The notes under the pieces were generated by a model that ran no database searches, was not told where the DNA came from, and was given only the letters and a program-made list of their open reading frames with translations. Positions 13,417-24,012 of a DNA stretch of 64,000 nucleotides are shown one piece after another. The DNA comes from Physella acuta (lineage: Eukaryota; Mollusca; Gastropoda; Physidae), in the NCBI RefSeq assembly GCF_028476545.1, contig NW_026731669.1, positions 1,292,501-1,356,500 on the forward strand, in the 5' to 3' direction. The translations under genes and the position numbers were made by a program. Position 1 is the stretch's first letter, and every line of letters begins with the position of its first letter.

Positions 13417-13601
13417 TGTAATGGATTGATGTTTTTATTATTACACACTGGACGATAGAGCCACGTTGATGTTTCTAGCTTTATTCGAAACCGGAAGACA
13501 CAAGACAAAACCAGGGGACATCACTCAAACCAACATTATAAATATAAGACTAATACAAGAAGAGTGAGTTCCCTTGACTTCACAATTCTCAATATATTAC
13601 A
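13417..13601 (-). repeat. 5' LTR of the Gypsy element
   Basis: 185 bp, TGT to ACA on the minus strand, followed inward by the primer-binding-site region. The flank to its right (13602 onward) is not the continuation of the element interrupted at 9905, so the locus has been rearranged, or the insertion lay at a junction between two repeats. Confidence 0.75.
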
Positions 13602-13735
13602 GTCCCGGCGCTGCAGGCCCTTCAAGTTTGGCAGGCTCCTGCCTTGGGGCAATAGAACATGGGAGCTGGTGCCGGTTGGCTACAAAGTCCGCGAAGATGG
13701 GGTCAAAACTTACCTCGACTGACCGGTGCCTTTTC
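13602..13735. repeat. GC-rich repeat shared with the Helitron-like element at 54.9 kb
   Basis: Contains TTTGGCAGG, TGCCTTGGGGC and GGTCAAAACTTACCTCGACTG, collinear with 54942-55070. It is probably a fragment of the same Helitron-like family. The sequence from 13736 to 13950 shows nothing recognisable. Confidence 0.5.
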
Positions 13736-13951
13736 TATCTATCTATATACTACAAAAACTCAAGATTGTTTGCATGTTTGAATATTTATTTGTTTTTTTT
13801 TTTGTTTGTCCGTTTGGTTATAGGAGAGAATCTGCACTGTGTGTAGAGCTGTAAAATAGTACTTAGGTAGAGAACATTTTTCTTTTTTAAACAGACGAAA
13901 GCCTATTATCAAACATTTTAACAGCAATGTTTCGATCTAACACACTGCTAT

Positions 13952-14331
13952 TTATAAGTAGGACTTGCTCTCCGCATATTCCCTTGGGAAAAGGGTGACC
14001 ACCCTGGGGTATGTTGAACCTTTAATGGTGAACACACAAAGTTTAGTATTTAAACCTATAAGTTCATTGTCAAGCACGAATTGTGACCTTTCCGCAACAG
14101 TTGAACTAACAGGCAAACAGTCCTTCCCTATGGGTGCAGTTACTAAGGCTGCTTCTTGTTGTAAGTTCTCTCTAATTCTTTCAACTATGCCATCAGGGTT
14201 AACTGCAGGCGGAATTCTGGTGTGCTCCTCCCTATACAGATGAACAAGATCATCCTTAAGAAGCCAATTTCCATTGCGCCTTCGTCCGCTTTTGGCGTCT
14301 CGCAATTTCCCCACACCCACCTCAATCAATG
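13952..14331 (-). pseudogene. Protein-coding fragment of unknown, possibly transposon-derived, family
   Basis: An open minus-strand frame of about 127 codons with good coding character (motifs PLIEVGVGKLRDAKSGRR, HLYREEHTRIPPAV and VTLFPRE). The upstream part of the open frame, above 14339, is the terminus of the hAT insertion and not part of this gene. The ending PRVVTLFPRE resembles the region before SWIM zinc fingers in some transposon-derived proteins, but the expected cysteines do not follow, so the fragment is truncated or has lost its end. This resemblance is from memory. No start codon belongs to it. The host of the hAT insertion is exactly this fragment's 5' side, as the 8-bp target lies at 14332-14339. 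Confidence 0.35.
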
Positions 14332-14639
14332 GCTTAATCCAGTGGTTCCCAACCTTTTTCGAGTGGCGACCCCCTTTCATAAAACGTAAGTAACCCGCGA
14401 CCCCCATATAATTAACAAGTCGAAATTAGTAATGAAAATAATAAGCACTAAATTAATATTTTCTAGTAGACTTTCAATATGAATTATTCTTGATAACTGT
14501 TTTACACGATGAGCAAAATTACATGCTATTAACAAGCATTAACTAGCCTTAACAATTAAATTTTGCAAATTCAAGAATTCCTCTTGTTATTCATCGGCAA
14601 TGCTGGTAACATCAAGGAAAGCAGATAATGGGTGACAAT

Positions 14640-15526
14640 GCAGATTCTTCTTCTTTCAGCTCGGAGAAATAACGCCGCAGTTTGTTGTCAAGAGATTCAA
14701 GATACACAGAATCCTTTTAAAATTTTTATCAATCACACCACACTACAGAGTTTCTCAAACATGGCAGTATTTCAAATATTTATTTTTCCTCGCCAATTTT
14801 TTGCAGCCTTGATAAAAATGCCAAGAGATTATCTTGAAAAGAGATAATATTCGTTCCTTTATTAGGTTAAGCTTACGTTGATGTTCGAATATATCTGCTA
14901 GGTATGATACACTCTCCAACCACACCATGTCGTTGAAGTATATCAAAAGGTCTTGTTTCCTTGCACTTCCAAGAACATCTTGGTTTCATCTTTCAATTAA
15001 AAAACACGATTGACATTTCATATTGACAGCCAGCGTACTAAAGTGTAGAACCTCGTGATCTTTATTCATGTCTTTGCACAGTTCTTGAAATGGAAAGGTG
15101 TTTAAGGCTCCAGATTTAATATGATTTACGACTTTTATTAGCAATGGAGTCGGATAAGTCTTGCTTGCGAGTGCATATGTGAATCATGCAGTGGATCCCC
15201 CTTCATTAGGGAGCTAAATCTTTTACCTTTTACTTTTTTCTGAAACCCCCATTTTGACCCAAACATGACGCACCATCCGTACAAACCCCACAGCCGTTTC
15301 CCATTTTAATCCTCCAGTTTCAAAAAACGTATTTATTTTCTCCATGATATCTTCACAAAACATCAACTCTTATTTGCTAACATCTGAATGAATATATTTC
15401 ACAAAGACAAGCAACTGCGAACACGAACTCACGCCTGTCGATTCGTCAACTTGAAAATCGAACAATGGTGAAAGTCGAAAGCTTGATTTCATTCTAAATT
15501 TGTCTTTTAACATAAGCCGCTGCATA
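14640..15526 (-). pseudogene. hAT (ZBED5-like) transposase, central and C-terminal part
   Basis: Reading down from 15520: FSLSPLFDFQVDESTGVSSC, the family's DEST motif holding a catalytic Asp, then SQLLVFVKYIHSDV, a region like RMVRHVWVKMGV, and ALNTFPFQELCKDMNKDHEV with LHFST where intact relatives have the second conserved block. The last part (VSYLADIFEHQRKLNLI, open at 14755-14946) matches the AYLADIF-N-LN motif before the dimerisation domain. Several stops and shifts make it inactive. A hydrophobic hAT-C dimerisation tail is not recognisable. Confidence 0.75.
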
Positions 15527-16004
15527 CAGAGCCGGCGTTAGGGGGTGGCGAACGGGGCGGTCGCCATAGGCCCCGCGCTTGAAGGGGCCCCGCGCTTCAG
15601 CACTGTCATTGTTATCTGAATTAGTTCGTAAACTTAAATAAATTGTTGCTGAATTCAATGGGGAAAAACTAAATGGTCGAATGCCGACGTTGTTGATTGT
15701 TATAACTGAGGCCACGGTTGATGTTGGTGAGTCCCACCTGAACTGGGAAAGGCCGTAATTCGATACAAAAACAGTGTCACACCTCCCCTTTGTGTAGGGT
15801 ACGGTCGCCTGGCATTTGACCTGAGCTGACTGGAGATGGCGGTTGAGAATTAGCCCACGACGTAAAGAGATACCCTATTGTATGCGGACCGATGAAGACG
15901 TCCTTTTAGTGAGCAGACGGGATGTCTGTAGTAGTCAGTTAGTGACCTGATGACCTCTAGTCCTGACTTTCTTGTTGTAGATGTCGTATAATGTCGTATA
16001 TGTA

Positions 16005-16236
16005 CAGTGTTTCTTCCAGACTTTTTACTCCAGGGGGGGGGGGGGTGGCATTTGAAATTTTCGGGGGGGGGGGGCGGTAGACTTTCTTCGGGGAAGGGGG
16101 GGGGCGGACACTGTTAAAAGTATATATTTTCTATATAAATTATGTAAATTTCATTTCGTTCGGGGGGGGGGGGGGGGGCAAGGCGGCTTGCCCCCTCCCC
16201 CCCCCCCCCCCCCGAAGAGATGCCTGGAAGAAACTC
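16005..16236. mobile_element. hAT-like MITE, CAGTGTTTCTTCCAG family
   Basis: Left end CAGTGTTTCTTCCAG, right end CTGGAAGAAACTC, flanked by TATATGTA at 15997-16004 and 16237-16244. The interior has poly-G tracts, GGCGGACACTG and AAAAGTATATATTTTCTAT modules, and a GAAGAGATGCCTGG subterminal motif. Other members: 33016-33058 (fragment), 33170-33387, 34008-34164, 42235-42438 and 43766-44217. Confidence 0.8.
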
Positions 16237-17044
16237 TATATGTAGGCCTACTTGTCTTGGTATAACAAAATTAACATTCAGTTGCGTGCAGAAGGGTGGG
16301 AGGAGGGCGACGAGGAGGGGGGGGGGGGCTTAGGATCTATATCAGGCGGCATTAAACATAGTGATTTATTATTATTTTTTGGAAGAAAGTTAAAACTGTC
16401 GTTATGTTGTGTCGTCATCTTAAGGATTCACCCGTTCCAAGACAGAATGATTAATTTACCGAATTCATCCAAATTGTTTTATTCAATCGTCTTCCAGTGG
16501 TGCTGACATGATATAGTCAGCGAATTGTCCTCGTCGCACAACTTTTATGGAGGAAGGGGCATCGTTGAGGCAATGAAGGGAGTGATTTAGTATTCATTGA
16601 TATTCCCCCAATAAACGCGGACTTTCAATTTATATCTGATACTTTGGTGAACTTAACTGCATTTGTAGAGTGATTAAGCACATTTTTTTTATTGTAGGGA
16701 AATCCTTTACAATAGTTAAGACAATAATGATTTTGGTTTTAAAATATTGTATGAATTCTAAAAAAAATTTGAAGTCTATACTGTTTTGATACATCAGACC
16801 AAGTTCGCTGTATTGTAAACTTTATTTTCCTAATTATTCCGCACGTGATTAAATTTTCTTAAGTGATTTGGTACGAATTACATAACTGTCAAAAGTGATT
16901 TAATATCTTAGCAAGGAAAAAAACTAAGAATATTTGGTTAATACATGGGAGAGATAAAAATCTGTTATTATAGTGGAAAGTTTGGCATTAGCTTATAAAC
17001 TCCAAAACATTTGTGTTATTATGTGTACATCACATTATATAGGC

Positions 17045-17048
<4 letters not shown>

Positions 17049-17119
<71 letters not shown>
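17049..17119. repeat. AT dinucleotide microsatellite
   Basis: About 35 uninterrupted TA units. Comparable arrays occur at 36380-36486, 46432-46476, 51230-51456, 54113-54219 and 61941-62046. Confidence 0.95.
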
Positions 17120-17121
<2 letters not shown>

Positions 17122-17188
17122 GGAAAGGCCCCGCGCGGATGGTTGGCCCTAGGCCCCGCGTATTCCTAACGCCGGCTCTGGCTGCATA

Positions 17189-17600
17189 GTATTATTAGAG
17201 CTATTTGTTGCATCTTTACTGCACAGGAAACCCCAAGAATTAATTTTACCATCTTCAGCATACATGGTTTGATGAGATTTTCTCCTTTGTGTGAGAGGTT
17301 TTTTGCTTGGCAATTTCTAACTCTACTTCATATGATGTTTGCACTAATCATGACTAATGCTGTGTTTTCTTGGTGAAAACGTTCTGTTCGATCAAGTCTC
17401 TGACGATTGCAACTAGCTTCATGCCGACAAAAGAACTGCATATCTTTTTTGGTGTGTTCCGAATGACTCGTCTCAAAATGACGTTTGTAAGTTTTCATAG
17501 ACTCGTGATTAAGAACAACTTTGCACAGTACAAATTGTTTATTCTCTATTCCATTTCCAGTGATGTTAGTAATGCCGAATATCAAATATTTTTCTAATTA
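17189..17600 (-). pseudogene. hAT (ZBED5-like) transposase, N-terminal part
   Basis: The minus-strand frame starts near 17600 with YLIFGITNITGNG, followed by FVLCKVVLNHESMKTYKRHFE and TSHSEHTKKD. These correspond to the BED-type zinc finger, though only one of the usual paired cysteines is kept, while the His pair survives as KRHFETSHSEH. Downstream are QRLDRTERFHQENTA and, after an in-frame stop near 17328, the conserved family stretch AKNLSHKGENLIKPCMLKMV. It is non-functional and its remainder continues beyond the inserted element at 15520. Confidence 0.75.
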
Positions 17601-18020
17601 TTTATGTTTTTAATTCATTGCTAGAGTTTAGTCTCCCAGTTGGTGACCCCGCATAAAGCCCTTCAGGTTGGGAACCCATGGCTTAATATATCAATATAGG
17701 TAAGAAATTAACTTTAAACAGCAGTGTTTGCGAGCAGGATTTACTAGATCTATATAAAAAGCGGCCTTCTGAAAGTTAGAGTGGCTTCCCCTGAATCTTG
17801 CGCTATATTATTAAGTTTACAAAAAAAAAACCAAGATGGCTGCTACAGTAAATGAGCATGGTTGCATCTGTTGGAAACATCGCTAGATCTAGTCTTCATT
17901 TATTACTGAAAACTTGTAATTCAATTGTTTAAAAACAGGTAGGCCTACATAAATGAAACAAGGAAACATTTTTGTATTTTTCAAAACATAAATCCTCCTC
18001 AAAATGTGAAATAGGACCCC

Positions 18021-18698
18021 TAATGGAGGCGAGCGAGTTGACGAGATTCCTTCCATAATGTTGTTGTCATGGAATAAAAACGTGCTTTTTAGATTTAGAC
18101 CGTAAAAAAAAATAAAAAATAAAAACTTAAGCCTAAAATTAATTTAGAAATTTTATATTCTTACAATAAATGCTATAAAAGTTGCAAATCCAGAGAACTT
18201 GAAAATAATTTGTTGAGTTTAAGGCTACATTTCTATTTATTTTCATCAAGCCTAAGTTATAACCGGATGTTTCACTTTCGTAAGACAAATATTGATTGGC
18301 TGTACAGTAACTTAGTAATCGATAACTATTTGTTTACAAAACTTTGCAGATCAAGTTTTTAAATTACAATGCAAATTTAAAACCCCATGACCTAGTTTTC
18401 TATTTTTAGCTTACAATGTGTACAATAAAATCTATGGCAGCCTATCCAATAGCAGGATGCCATGTTTATGTCGCCATTACACGTGAAAACCAAATTGTTT
18501 TTGCTTTTTTTTTTATTTTTATTTAGTTACCGAAAATATTATAAACATCAAATACATCCAATCTTTAGTAAAGTCCGAAAAAAACCAGACAGGCAGGATT
18601 TTATAACCATATTAATTGTAAATACGCTGTGCATGATTTTTTAATGAATTTATACACCTCTCAAATACCTTTGAGACTTTTCTCGCTGGTGTCCATTA
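18021..18698 (-). mobile_element. TIR MITE, TAATGGACACCAG family, copy A
   Basis: About 678 bp. The right end reads CTCGCTGGTGTCCATTA; the left end is a mutated version, TAATGGAGGCGAGCGAG. The whole body is the reverse complement of 30167-30878. It lies at the breakpoint where duplication copy 2 departs from copy 1 (about 1043). No coding capacity. Confidence 0.75.
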
Positions 18699-20511
18699 AT
18701 TATTAATTAGTAGGGTAAAGGAGGGCGTTAAGAGCCACACTTTTTAGCACCTGTACATTTTTAAAGATTTCTACTAATCTAAGAATTTTTTAGTAATGAG
18801 AATATAGCAAAATTATTCTAACATATCTTATACAATATAAAAATAATAACAAAGTCTAATAAATATACTCTAAATGGGTTTAATTGAACATTTATTGTCA
18901 TACCCCCGAATTCAGCATTTGGGGTGAAAGGAGCCGGGCAATGGGGCAATAAGTATTATCTCCCAGTTTAGACTAACTCTGCAATAAAAATAATTAATTT
19001 CTAACCCCAAAATAGTTAATGCTGTGTACACACACTTTAACTGATACTAGATCTAGCTATCACTAGGCCCCAATGGGCCCAGTCTACAATTGATACAATT
19101 GCAGGTGTACATAGGGCCTACAGTCTAGTAGTTTACAGTAGGCACATTAGTATGCCTAGTGTGTAGCTAGTATAATAGTGTGTAGCTGTTAAGAGTTAAC
19201 ATTCTTGTATGTAAAAAGGGGTGGTACTAACTAATCTGCCTTAATGCTTTCCCCTGATAAGCCATGTGTGCTATACATTACATAACATGACATGGAGGTG
19301 AGAAATGTTGAGGGGAGAGCAGTGGTACTGGTTTCCCCTTTGTTCTCCTTGCTGGACCCTGAGGGCCATGAATTACATAAGGCAGGAAACAGATTCAACT
19401 CTCAAACATCTACTTTTAGGGTCGATTTTCGCCAATTTTCAAAGTAACAAATATTGACATATTATATATCAATTTTGTTGCTTAACAATCGAGGAATTCA
19501 AAAATATAAAAATTAATAGCACTAGACATTTACATCACGTTCAAAATTTAGATTAACCACACTCACTCAAATGACATTTTTTTTTTACATCTAAATGTAG
19601 TAAGGTCTAAAATCCACGAAATTCACAAAATTTACAATATAATTACACAGAAATGTCACTTAGGCATAAATTTATTTGTAATTATGTCAAACTTTACAAA
19701 ATATACCAGTTTATAGCTTATTTCTATAATTATTCTTGAAAAAAAAAACGACCGCTATCCCCTTTAAAAAATGTTCAAAATTCTGGCTTTTAAAAACACT
19801 CTGGGGAAGAAAAAAATAACAGAGTTAAATATAGAAGGTCTATATAAAAAATATTATTAGTAAAATATGTCTATATGCCAATTTTTATTATAGTTGCAGC
19901 ATTTACATGGCTAATTATAATTGTTTAGTACTTTATAAATTAAAGTTACGACTGTCTGTGGCCTCATTCAAATAGTGTGGTGTCAGTGAACAGGGTGTTA
20001 GTTAGGGCCTGATACGATTTCATTAGAATTGGTAATGAACAGAATGTATCATTAGAACTGGCCTATAAAAACAATGTTGATGATAGATGCAGTAGTTTTA
20101 ATGCTACTTATAATAGATCAAAATGACAAACATAATTAAAACCTAAGAATCTGGAAGCGGTGACCTCATTTTACTGACACGTTTGTCAAATAGTTAGTAA
20201 AATCGATCTAGATCTAGAATCTACGTAATTTTGAAAATACGCTAGATCTAGAAGCAAAATCACTTTTAAAAACTAAAGTTAGTGATTAGTTCTGTAATGA
20301 AATTGAAATCCACAGCTAATATGTAAGTATCTTTTGATTTAAAAAAAAAATACGCGTAGTTCTAAGAAAAAAAATTTCTACGGTGTACTCGATCCCTATC
20401 CCAAAACGTGCCAGCCATATCGCATGCGTATTCAGCTACTCAGCTGCTTATCAAATCTTCGAATTTTAAATTTATATAATAAAAGTAGGTCACCCTAAAA
20501 AAAAGAGTACA

Positions 20512-20811
20512 ATGGCTCCCGTTTTCACGACAGCCGTCACTCGATTCATAATTTACAGAGTTATAAAGTTCTACTTTCTTTTGGCTATAGATTTGAAGAA
20601 ATTTAAATTTGTTATTTCTCATGTGTTCCAACAATTGTACCTAATTTTAATAAACATTACATTAGTAAGGACTCGGTTCTTTTTAGGATTAGCCCTCGAC
20701 ACTATACAGACTATTGCGAAGAAACAGACTCGCGCGAATGTCGTGCGTAGGCTGGTTCAGTGGCGAAGGTTAGAAGCCAATTTCAGACGGAAAGTTTTTA
20801 CTTTGAAATAA
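20512..20811 (+). CDS. Unrecognised small open frame inside the 4.4-kb element
   Basis: A 99-codon frame starting MAPVFTTAVTRF, hydrophobic in the first two-thirds and strongly basic at the end (KKQTRANVVRRLVQWRRLEANFRRK). I recognise no family. Local CpG content is higher than around it. It could be chance, a captured host fragment or a small element-borne gene. Nothing else in the sequence supports it. Confidence 0.15.
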   Translation: MAPVFTTAVTRFIIYRVIKFYFLLAIDLKKFKFVISHVFQQLYLILINITLVRTRFFLGLALDTIQTIAKKQTRANVVRRLVQWRRLEANFRRKVFTLK

Positions 20812-21302
20812 TTACATTATCAATTAATTTCGATTTAAAACAAATGGCTTAAAGTCAAAAGTAAACTAACGTTTAAAAACTTTGTTATTCGCAGTGTACT
20901 CAAGATTCTCGTGTTTTAAAGATAAGTCTAGTTTTACTACGTGTGCGTGCATGGTGCGAATACCGATTTTCCGCGACAGAAAATCATTAAAAATAAAAAA
21001 AAAAAGTATCTACGGCAAAATAATAATTATATTTTACAGAATTAAATAGATTTAACTTAACTGTTATTTAAATACATGCTTCGGAGTAAAAAAATACAAT
21101 TTTATATCCGTAAAAAATTAACTGAAATTCCCGCTTTCAGCGACGCCGATGTGTCGTAATTTTCGGCAGTCATTTTGTTCAAATTAAAGTAAAAAACGCA
21201 TTCAAATATACTTTTTTTTACTTTCATAATTTACAGCAATCATTTCTAATGAAAAATCCATAAAAAAATAATAGTTATTTTTACAAAATATTATTTCTTA
21301 CC

Positions 21303-21655
21303 TTATTAGTGCAGTACACGTACTTTCCAAGTAGATCCATTCCGTCTAGATTTGCATACTTCGCATCCTTCGCCGCGGCACAAAATGTCATAAAAAACGA
21401 ATTCCACAAAAATGTTGCTAACGAAGCTTGTAAAAACCTTGCTCTATTTATCAGTATAAACAAAATCCCCGAACGATGTCTGGTTAGAAAGTTTATGAAC
21501 GGCGAAGACCGAATATGCATTTTGCGGTACCAATCTGTTTCCTGCCATAAGGAGATGCTATCTCTGGTTGGCTGAGATCTAAGAACTAAGTCCATACTAC
21601 CTACAAAGAGATAAGTTTTATGGTGGGTTAGATACAGGTGGGGGCTGGGTATCAT
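21303..21655 (-). CDS. Possible exon with splice donor inside the 4.4-kb element
   Basis: The minus-strand frame runs through MTFCAAAKDAKYANLDGMD and LLGKYVYCTNK into AAG followed by GTAAGA, a strong donor sequence at 21302. The reading is Cys- and Asp-containing and not repetitive, unlike its neighbours. Its upstream part overlaps the first 193-bp repeat unit, so only the segment from about 21395 downward is a plausible coding exon. No partner exon or family was found. It is offered only as a candidate. Confidence 0.2.
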
Positions 21656-22240
21656 GGGGGTGAGAAATTGTGAGGGGAGAGCAGTGGTACTGGTTTCCCC
21701 TTTTTTCTCTTTGCTGGACCCTGAGGGCCATAAATTACATAAGAAGATGCTATCTCTGGTTGGCTGAGATCTAAGAACTAATCCATGTTACCTACAAAGA
21801 GATGAGTTTTATTGTGGGTTAGATACAGGTGGGGTCTGGCTATCATGGAGGTGAGAAATTGTGAGGGGAGAGCAGTGGTACTGATTCCTCTTTGGTCTCC
21901 ACCCTGCTAGACCATGAAGGTCTTATATTACATAACATGCCACCCCAGATTGTCTGAGATCTGTAACTGTAATCCATGTTACCTACAAAGAGATGAAGTT
22001 TTACGGTGGGCCAGAAACTGGTGGGGGCTGGGTATCATGGGGGTAAGAAATCGTAATTGGGGGGGGGGGGGGCAGTGCTATTAATGTGCCTGTTTACTTC
22101 CCTGCTGGACCTTGAGGGTCATAAATTACATAACATACCACCCCAGATTGGCTGAGACCTAAGAACATTTATTCCTGTTACCTACAAAGAGATTAGAAGT
22201 TTTATGGTTGGTTAGAAACAGGTGGGGGCTGAGTCGGCTG
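21553..22240. repeat. 193-bp tandem repeats within the 4.4-kb element
   Basis: Units start near 21553, 21746, 21936 and 22134 (GATGCTATCTCTGG or a variant), with common modules GGCTGAGATCTAAGAAC, ACCTACAAAGAGAT, GTGGGGGCTGGGTATCATGG and ATAAATTACATAA. Divergence rises from the first pair to the last, so the first two units are the youngest duplicates. Confidence 0.85.
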
Positions 22241-23086
22241 TATTGCCCCTTAGGGGTAATAAGTACATGTACCATTTTAAAATTTACCTGGCTAACATCA
22301 GATGGCTGAATTTTTACTTTTTAGCAGGTTAGAATTGTATTTCTATCATTTAGACACAATTCTGTTTAACAATTAATACATTTTGTGTTAACTATTCCTA
22401 TACCAGTGTCATATTCAGTGGTCTAATAAATGAGAAACTTGCACATAGGGTTTCAAGAGCCACATAACAGTATCTGTTATAACTTTTCTGAACAGGCAAG
22501 CTAGTGGACAAAATTAATGTATTCATGTAGATTTAGTTATTATCTAACAAATAAAACCATTATGGTAATGATCAGTCAAGTTTTACTCTGATAATGATAA
22601 AAACTTTATAGCATGGTAAAATGGGACAAATGTCGGCCATTTTGTTTTGGCACCAATAATCACTGTGCAAAAAAAATTCACCAAAATAAAACTATTCTAG
22701 CTATAGCTATAAAAATAGTGTTAAAATGTACAACAACCAATGCTTTAATACAGGCACAAAGAATGGGATTGAAAAACTCATTTGGTTTATTACAAAGTGA
22801 AGTTTCCCAAGTTATGTCTATTTGGAAAAAAAGTTCACAAAATGGTTTTATGGAGATGAGAAATTTTAGGGAAAGAGCAGTGGGATTAAATCCTGTCTCA
22901 TCCTCTCCCTATTGGACCAAGTGGGTCATAAATTACATAAAATGAATCCTCTGCTTCTCTGTTATCAAAGAACAGCAGTGGTTGTTACCTCAGAAATAGA
23001 TTAGCAGTGTTATTGGGGGTTTTGTGGGGGTGGGGTGTTGATTGGGGCTTAATACCACACGGCTCTTAACGCCCTCCTTTACCCTA

Positions 23087-23935
23087 ATTAATACAATAGT
23101 AATTAATAGTAATTATTAAAATTTAAGGAGTGGAACCTAGATCTAGGCACAGATTCTAGATCTAGAATCTAGGTTTAGAATCTTAGCAAAAGGCATTGAA
23201 GACTGAGTAAGTTTTTCAATGTTTTCATTCTTTCTCATGTAGATCTAGTTCTAACTAAATAATAATCGATTTAATTATTAAATCGAAATTTAATAAATAA
23301 TAATAATAAGGCCGATGCAGACCCCTATGCCCTAACGGGCCCTAACCTTAGCCGCAGGTCACTGCGCATTTGCAGAGCTATCTTTTGCTGACTGGGTGGA
23401 GGCGTTGGGGCGAAAATCTTTTTCTGAGTTGTCACTTCTTAATAATAATATTTACAACTTTAAGAAGTGGTAATCTATGGTTTTAGGCACATATAGTGTT
23501 AAAAAAAAGGTGACTCATTAAACTTTTGTAGGCCTAGGCCTAATAAGTAAAAGGTGACTCATATATTGACTGCCGTTAAGACTGATTATGAAACTAAATT
23601 CACAAAATGCCCATGAGTTCATCTAGATTAAAAGTTTTACTATTACATCTGAGTGTCAATAATTCTGCAAGTGTCACTTTTTATTATGTTATTTATCATA
23701 AATTATTAGAGGTCACTTTTACTTTGCCTAAAAAACCAATAGGATGCAGCATCTAATTTTGCTTAAATCAGTTAATGATAGTAGATCCTACCACTACTAA
23801 CAAAGCTCAAAACATTGATATCTGATTTTTAAAAATAGTATTGATGTATGTATGCAAAATACTTGATAAGTCACTTTGTTGTGCAACTACATTCTACCTA
23901 GTCTGTGGTTTAAATGCTTGACGTTTGTGTTTCAG
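23087..23935 (+). promoter_or_regulatory. 5' flank of zinc-finger copy 2 with degraded promoter block
   Basis: Aligns with 1030-1700 and then 3040-3267 of copy 1. The promoter-like part (23310-23400) retains CCGCAGGTCACTGCGCA but has TGCGCATTTGCA (23363-23374) where copy 1 has the NRF-1 palindrome, and it lacks the block holding the first site. The segment that holds the SINE in copy 1 is missing here. Transcription of copy 2 may therefore be weakened or re-routed. Confidence 0.4.
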
Positions 23936-24012
23936 TTTATGCTGTGGACAACATAGAATACGTGGGATACTGCACTGAACATGTCCCTTTAAAGATTGAA
24001 TCAGATTCAAAG
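23936..24012 (+). CDS. Zinc-finger gene copy 2, coding exon A
   Basis: Same length, phase and splice sites as 3268-3344 (TTTCAG to GTAAAA). Encodes YAVDNIEYVGYCTEHV then KIESDSK. The changes from copy 1 include G to D, M to I and T to V, with no frame disruption. Function unknown; it forms part of the N-terminal non-finger region. Confidence 0.65.

Larger units (their letters stand above)
9905..13601 (-). mobile_element. Broken Gypsy-type LTR retrotransposon
   Basis: A fossil Metaviridae (Ty3/Gypsy) element on the minus strand. Its 5' LTR is at 13417-13601 and its 3' LTR at about 9905-10116; the LTRs begin TGTAATATATTG and the 5' one ends CCATTACA. Inside the 5' LTR lies TTTGGCGACGAGGAT, a primer-binding-site region, and next to the 3' LTR lies an AAGGGTAAAGGGA polypurine tract. 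In order, the interior holds a Gag-like region with a CCHC knuckle (CYKCSKQGHIAKAC), an aspartic protease with DTGAS, reverse transcriptase sequence, and an integrase of the H2C2 and DDE kind. No envelope gene is evident. The element looks broken, with several breaks. The LTR halves are unevenly diverged, which suggests moderate age. Confidence 0.9.
15527..17180. mobile_element. Non-autonomous hAT, CAGAGCCGGCGTTAGG family
   Basis: A 1654-bp element inserted in the ZBED5-like hAT. TIRs CAGAGCCGGCGTTAGG and CCTAACGCCGGCTCTG, with a perfect 8-bp target duplication GCTGCATA at 15519-15526 and 17181-17188. GGCCCCGCGC modules flank both ends. No transposase frame is seen. A smaller MITE (16005-16236) and an AT microsatellite (17049-17119) lie inside. 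Confidence 0.9.
14340..17680 (-). mobile_element. hAT DNA transposon, ZBED5-like, interrupted
   Basis: Termini CAGTGGTTCCCAACC (14340) and GGTTGGGAACCCATG (17680) are imperfect inverted repeats. Flanks GCTTAATC (14332-14339) and GCTTAATA (17681-17688) are a 7-of-8 target duplication. Zinc-finger locus copy 1 shows the empty site near 28-40. The interior encodes a minus-strand transposase remnant of the BED-finger hAT clade that includes ZBED5 and FAM200. A second hAT (15527-17180) sits inside it. Terminal sequence of this style (CAGTGGTTCCCAACC, GGCGACCCCC) occurs widely in animal hATs. Confidence 0.85.
18711..23086. mobile_element. 4.4-kb DNA element with perfect 26-bp TIRs and internal tandem repeats
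   Basis: Perfect terminal inverted repeats at 18711-18736 and 23061-23086, beginning TAGGGTAAAGGAGGGCG and reaching TTAAGAGCC. Copy 1 of the duplicated locus has no such insert. The interior contains four tandem units of about 193 bp (21553-22240) plus single partial units near each end (about 19270-19385 and 22845-22960). No long open frame or recognisable transposase is found, so it appears non-autonomous. A target duplication could not be settled in the AT-rich flanks (ATTAATTAG left, ATTAATAC right). The superfamily is undetermined. Confidence 0.75.

Noticed and set aside
13952-14407. Full 151-codon minus-strand frame as one gene
   Set aside because: The first 24 or so codons (above 14339) are the terminal sequence of the hAT transposon; only the part below it is an older coding fragment.
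22613-22945. 110-codon plus-strand frame in the 4.4-kb element
   Set aside because: It runs across a degenerate 193-bp repeat unit, has no recognisable motif and no splice or promoter context.
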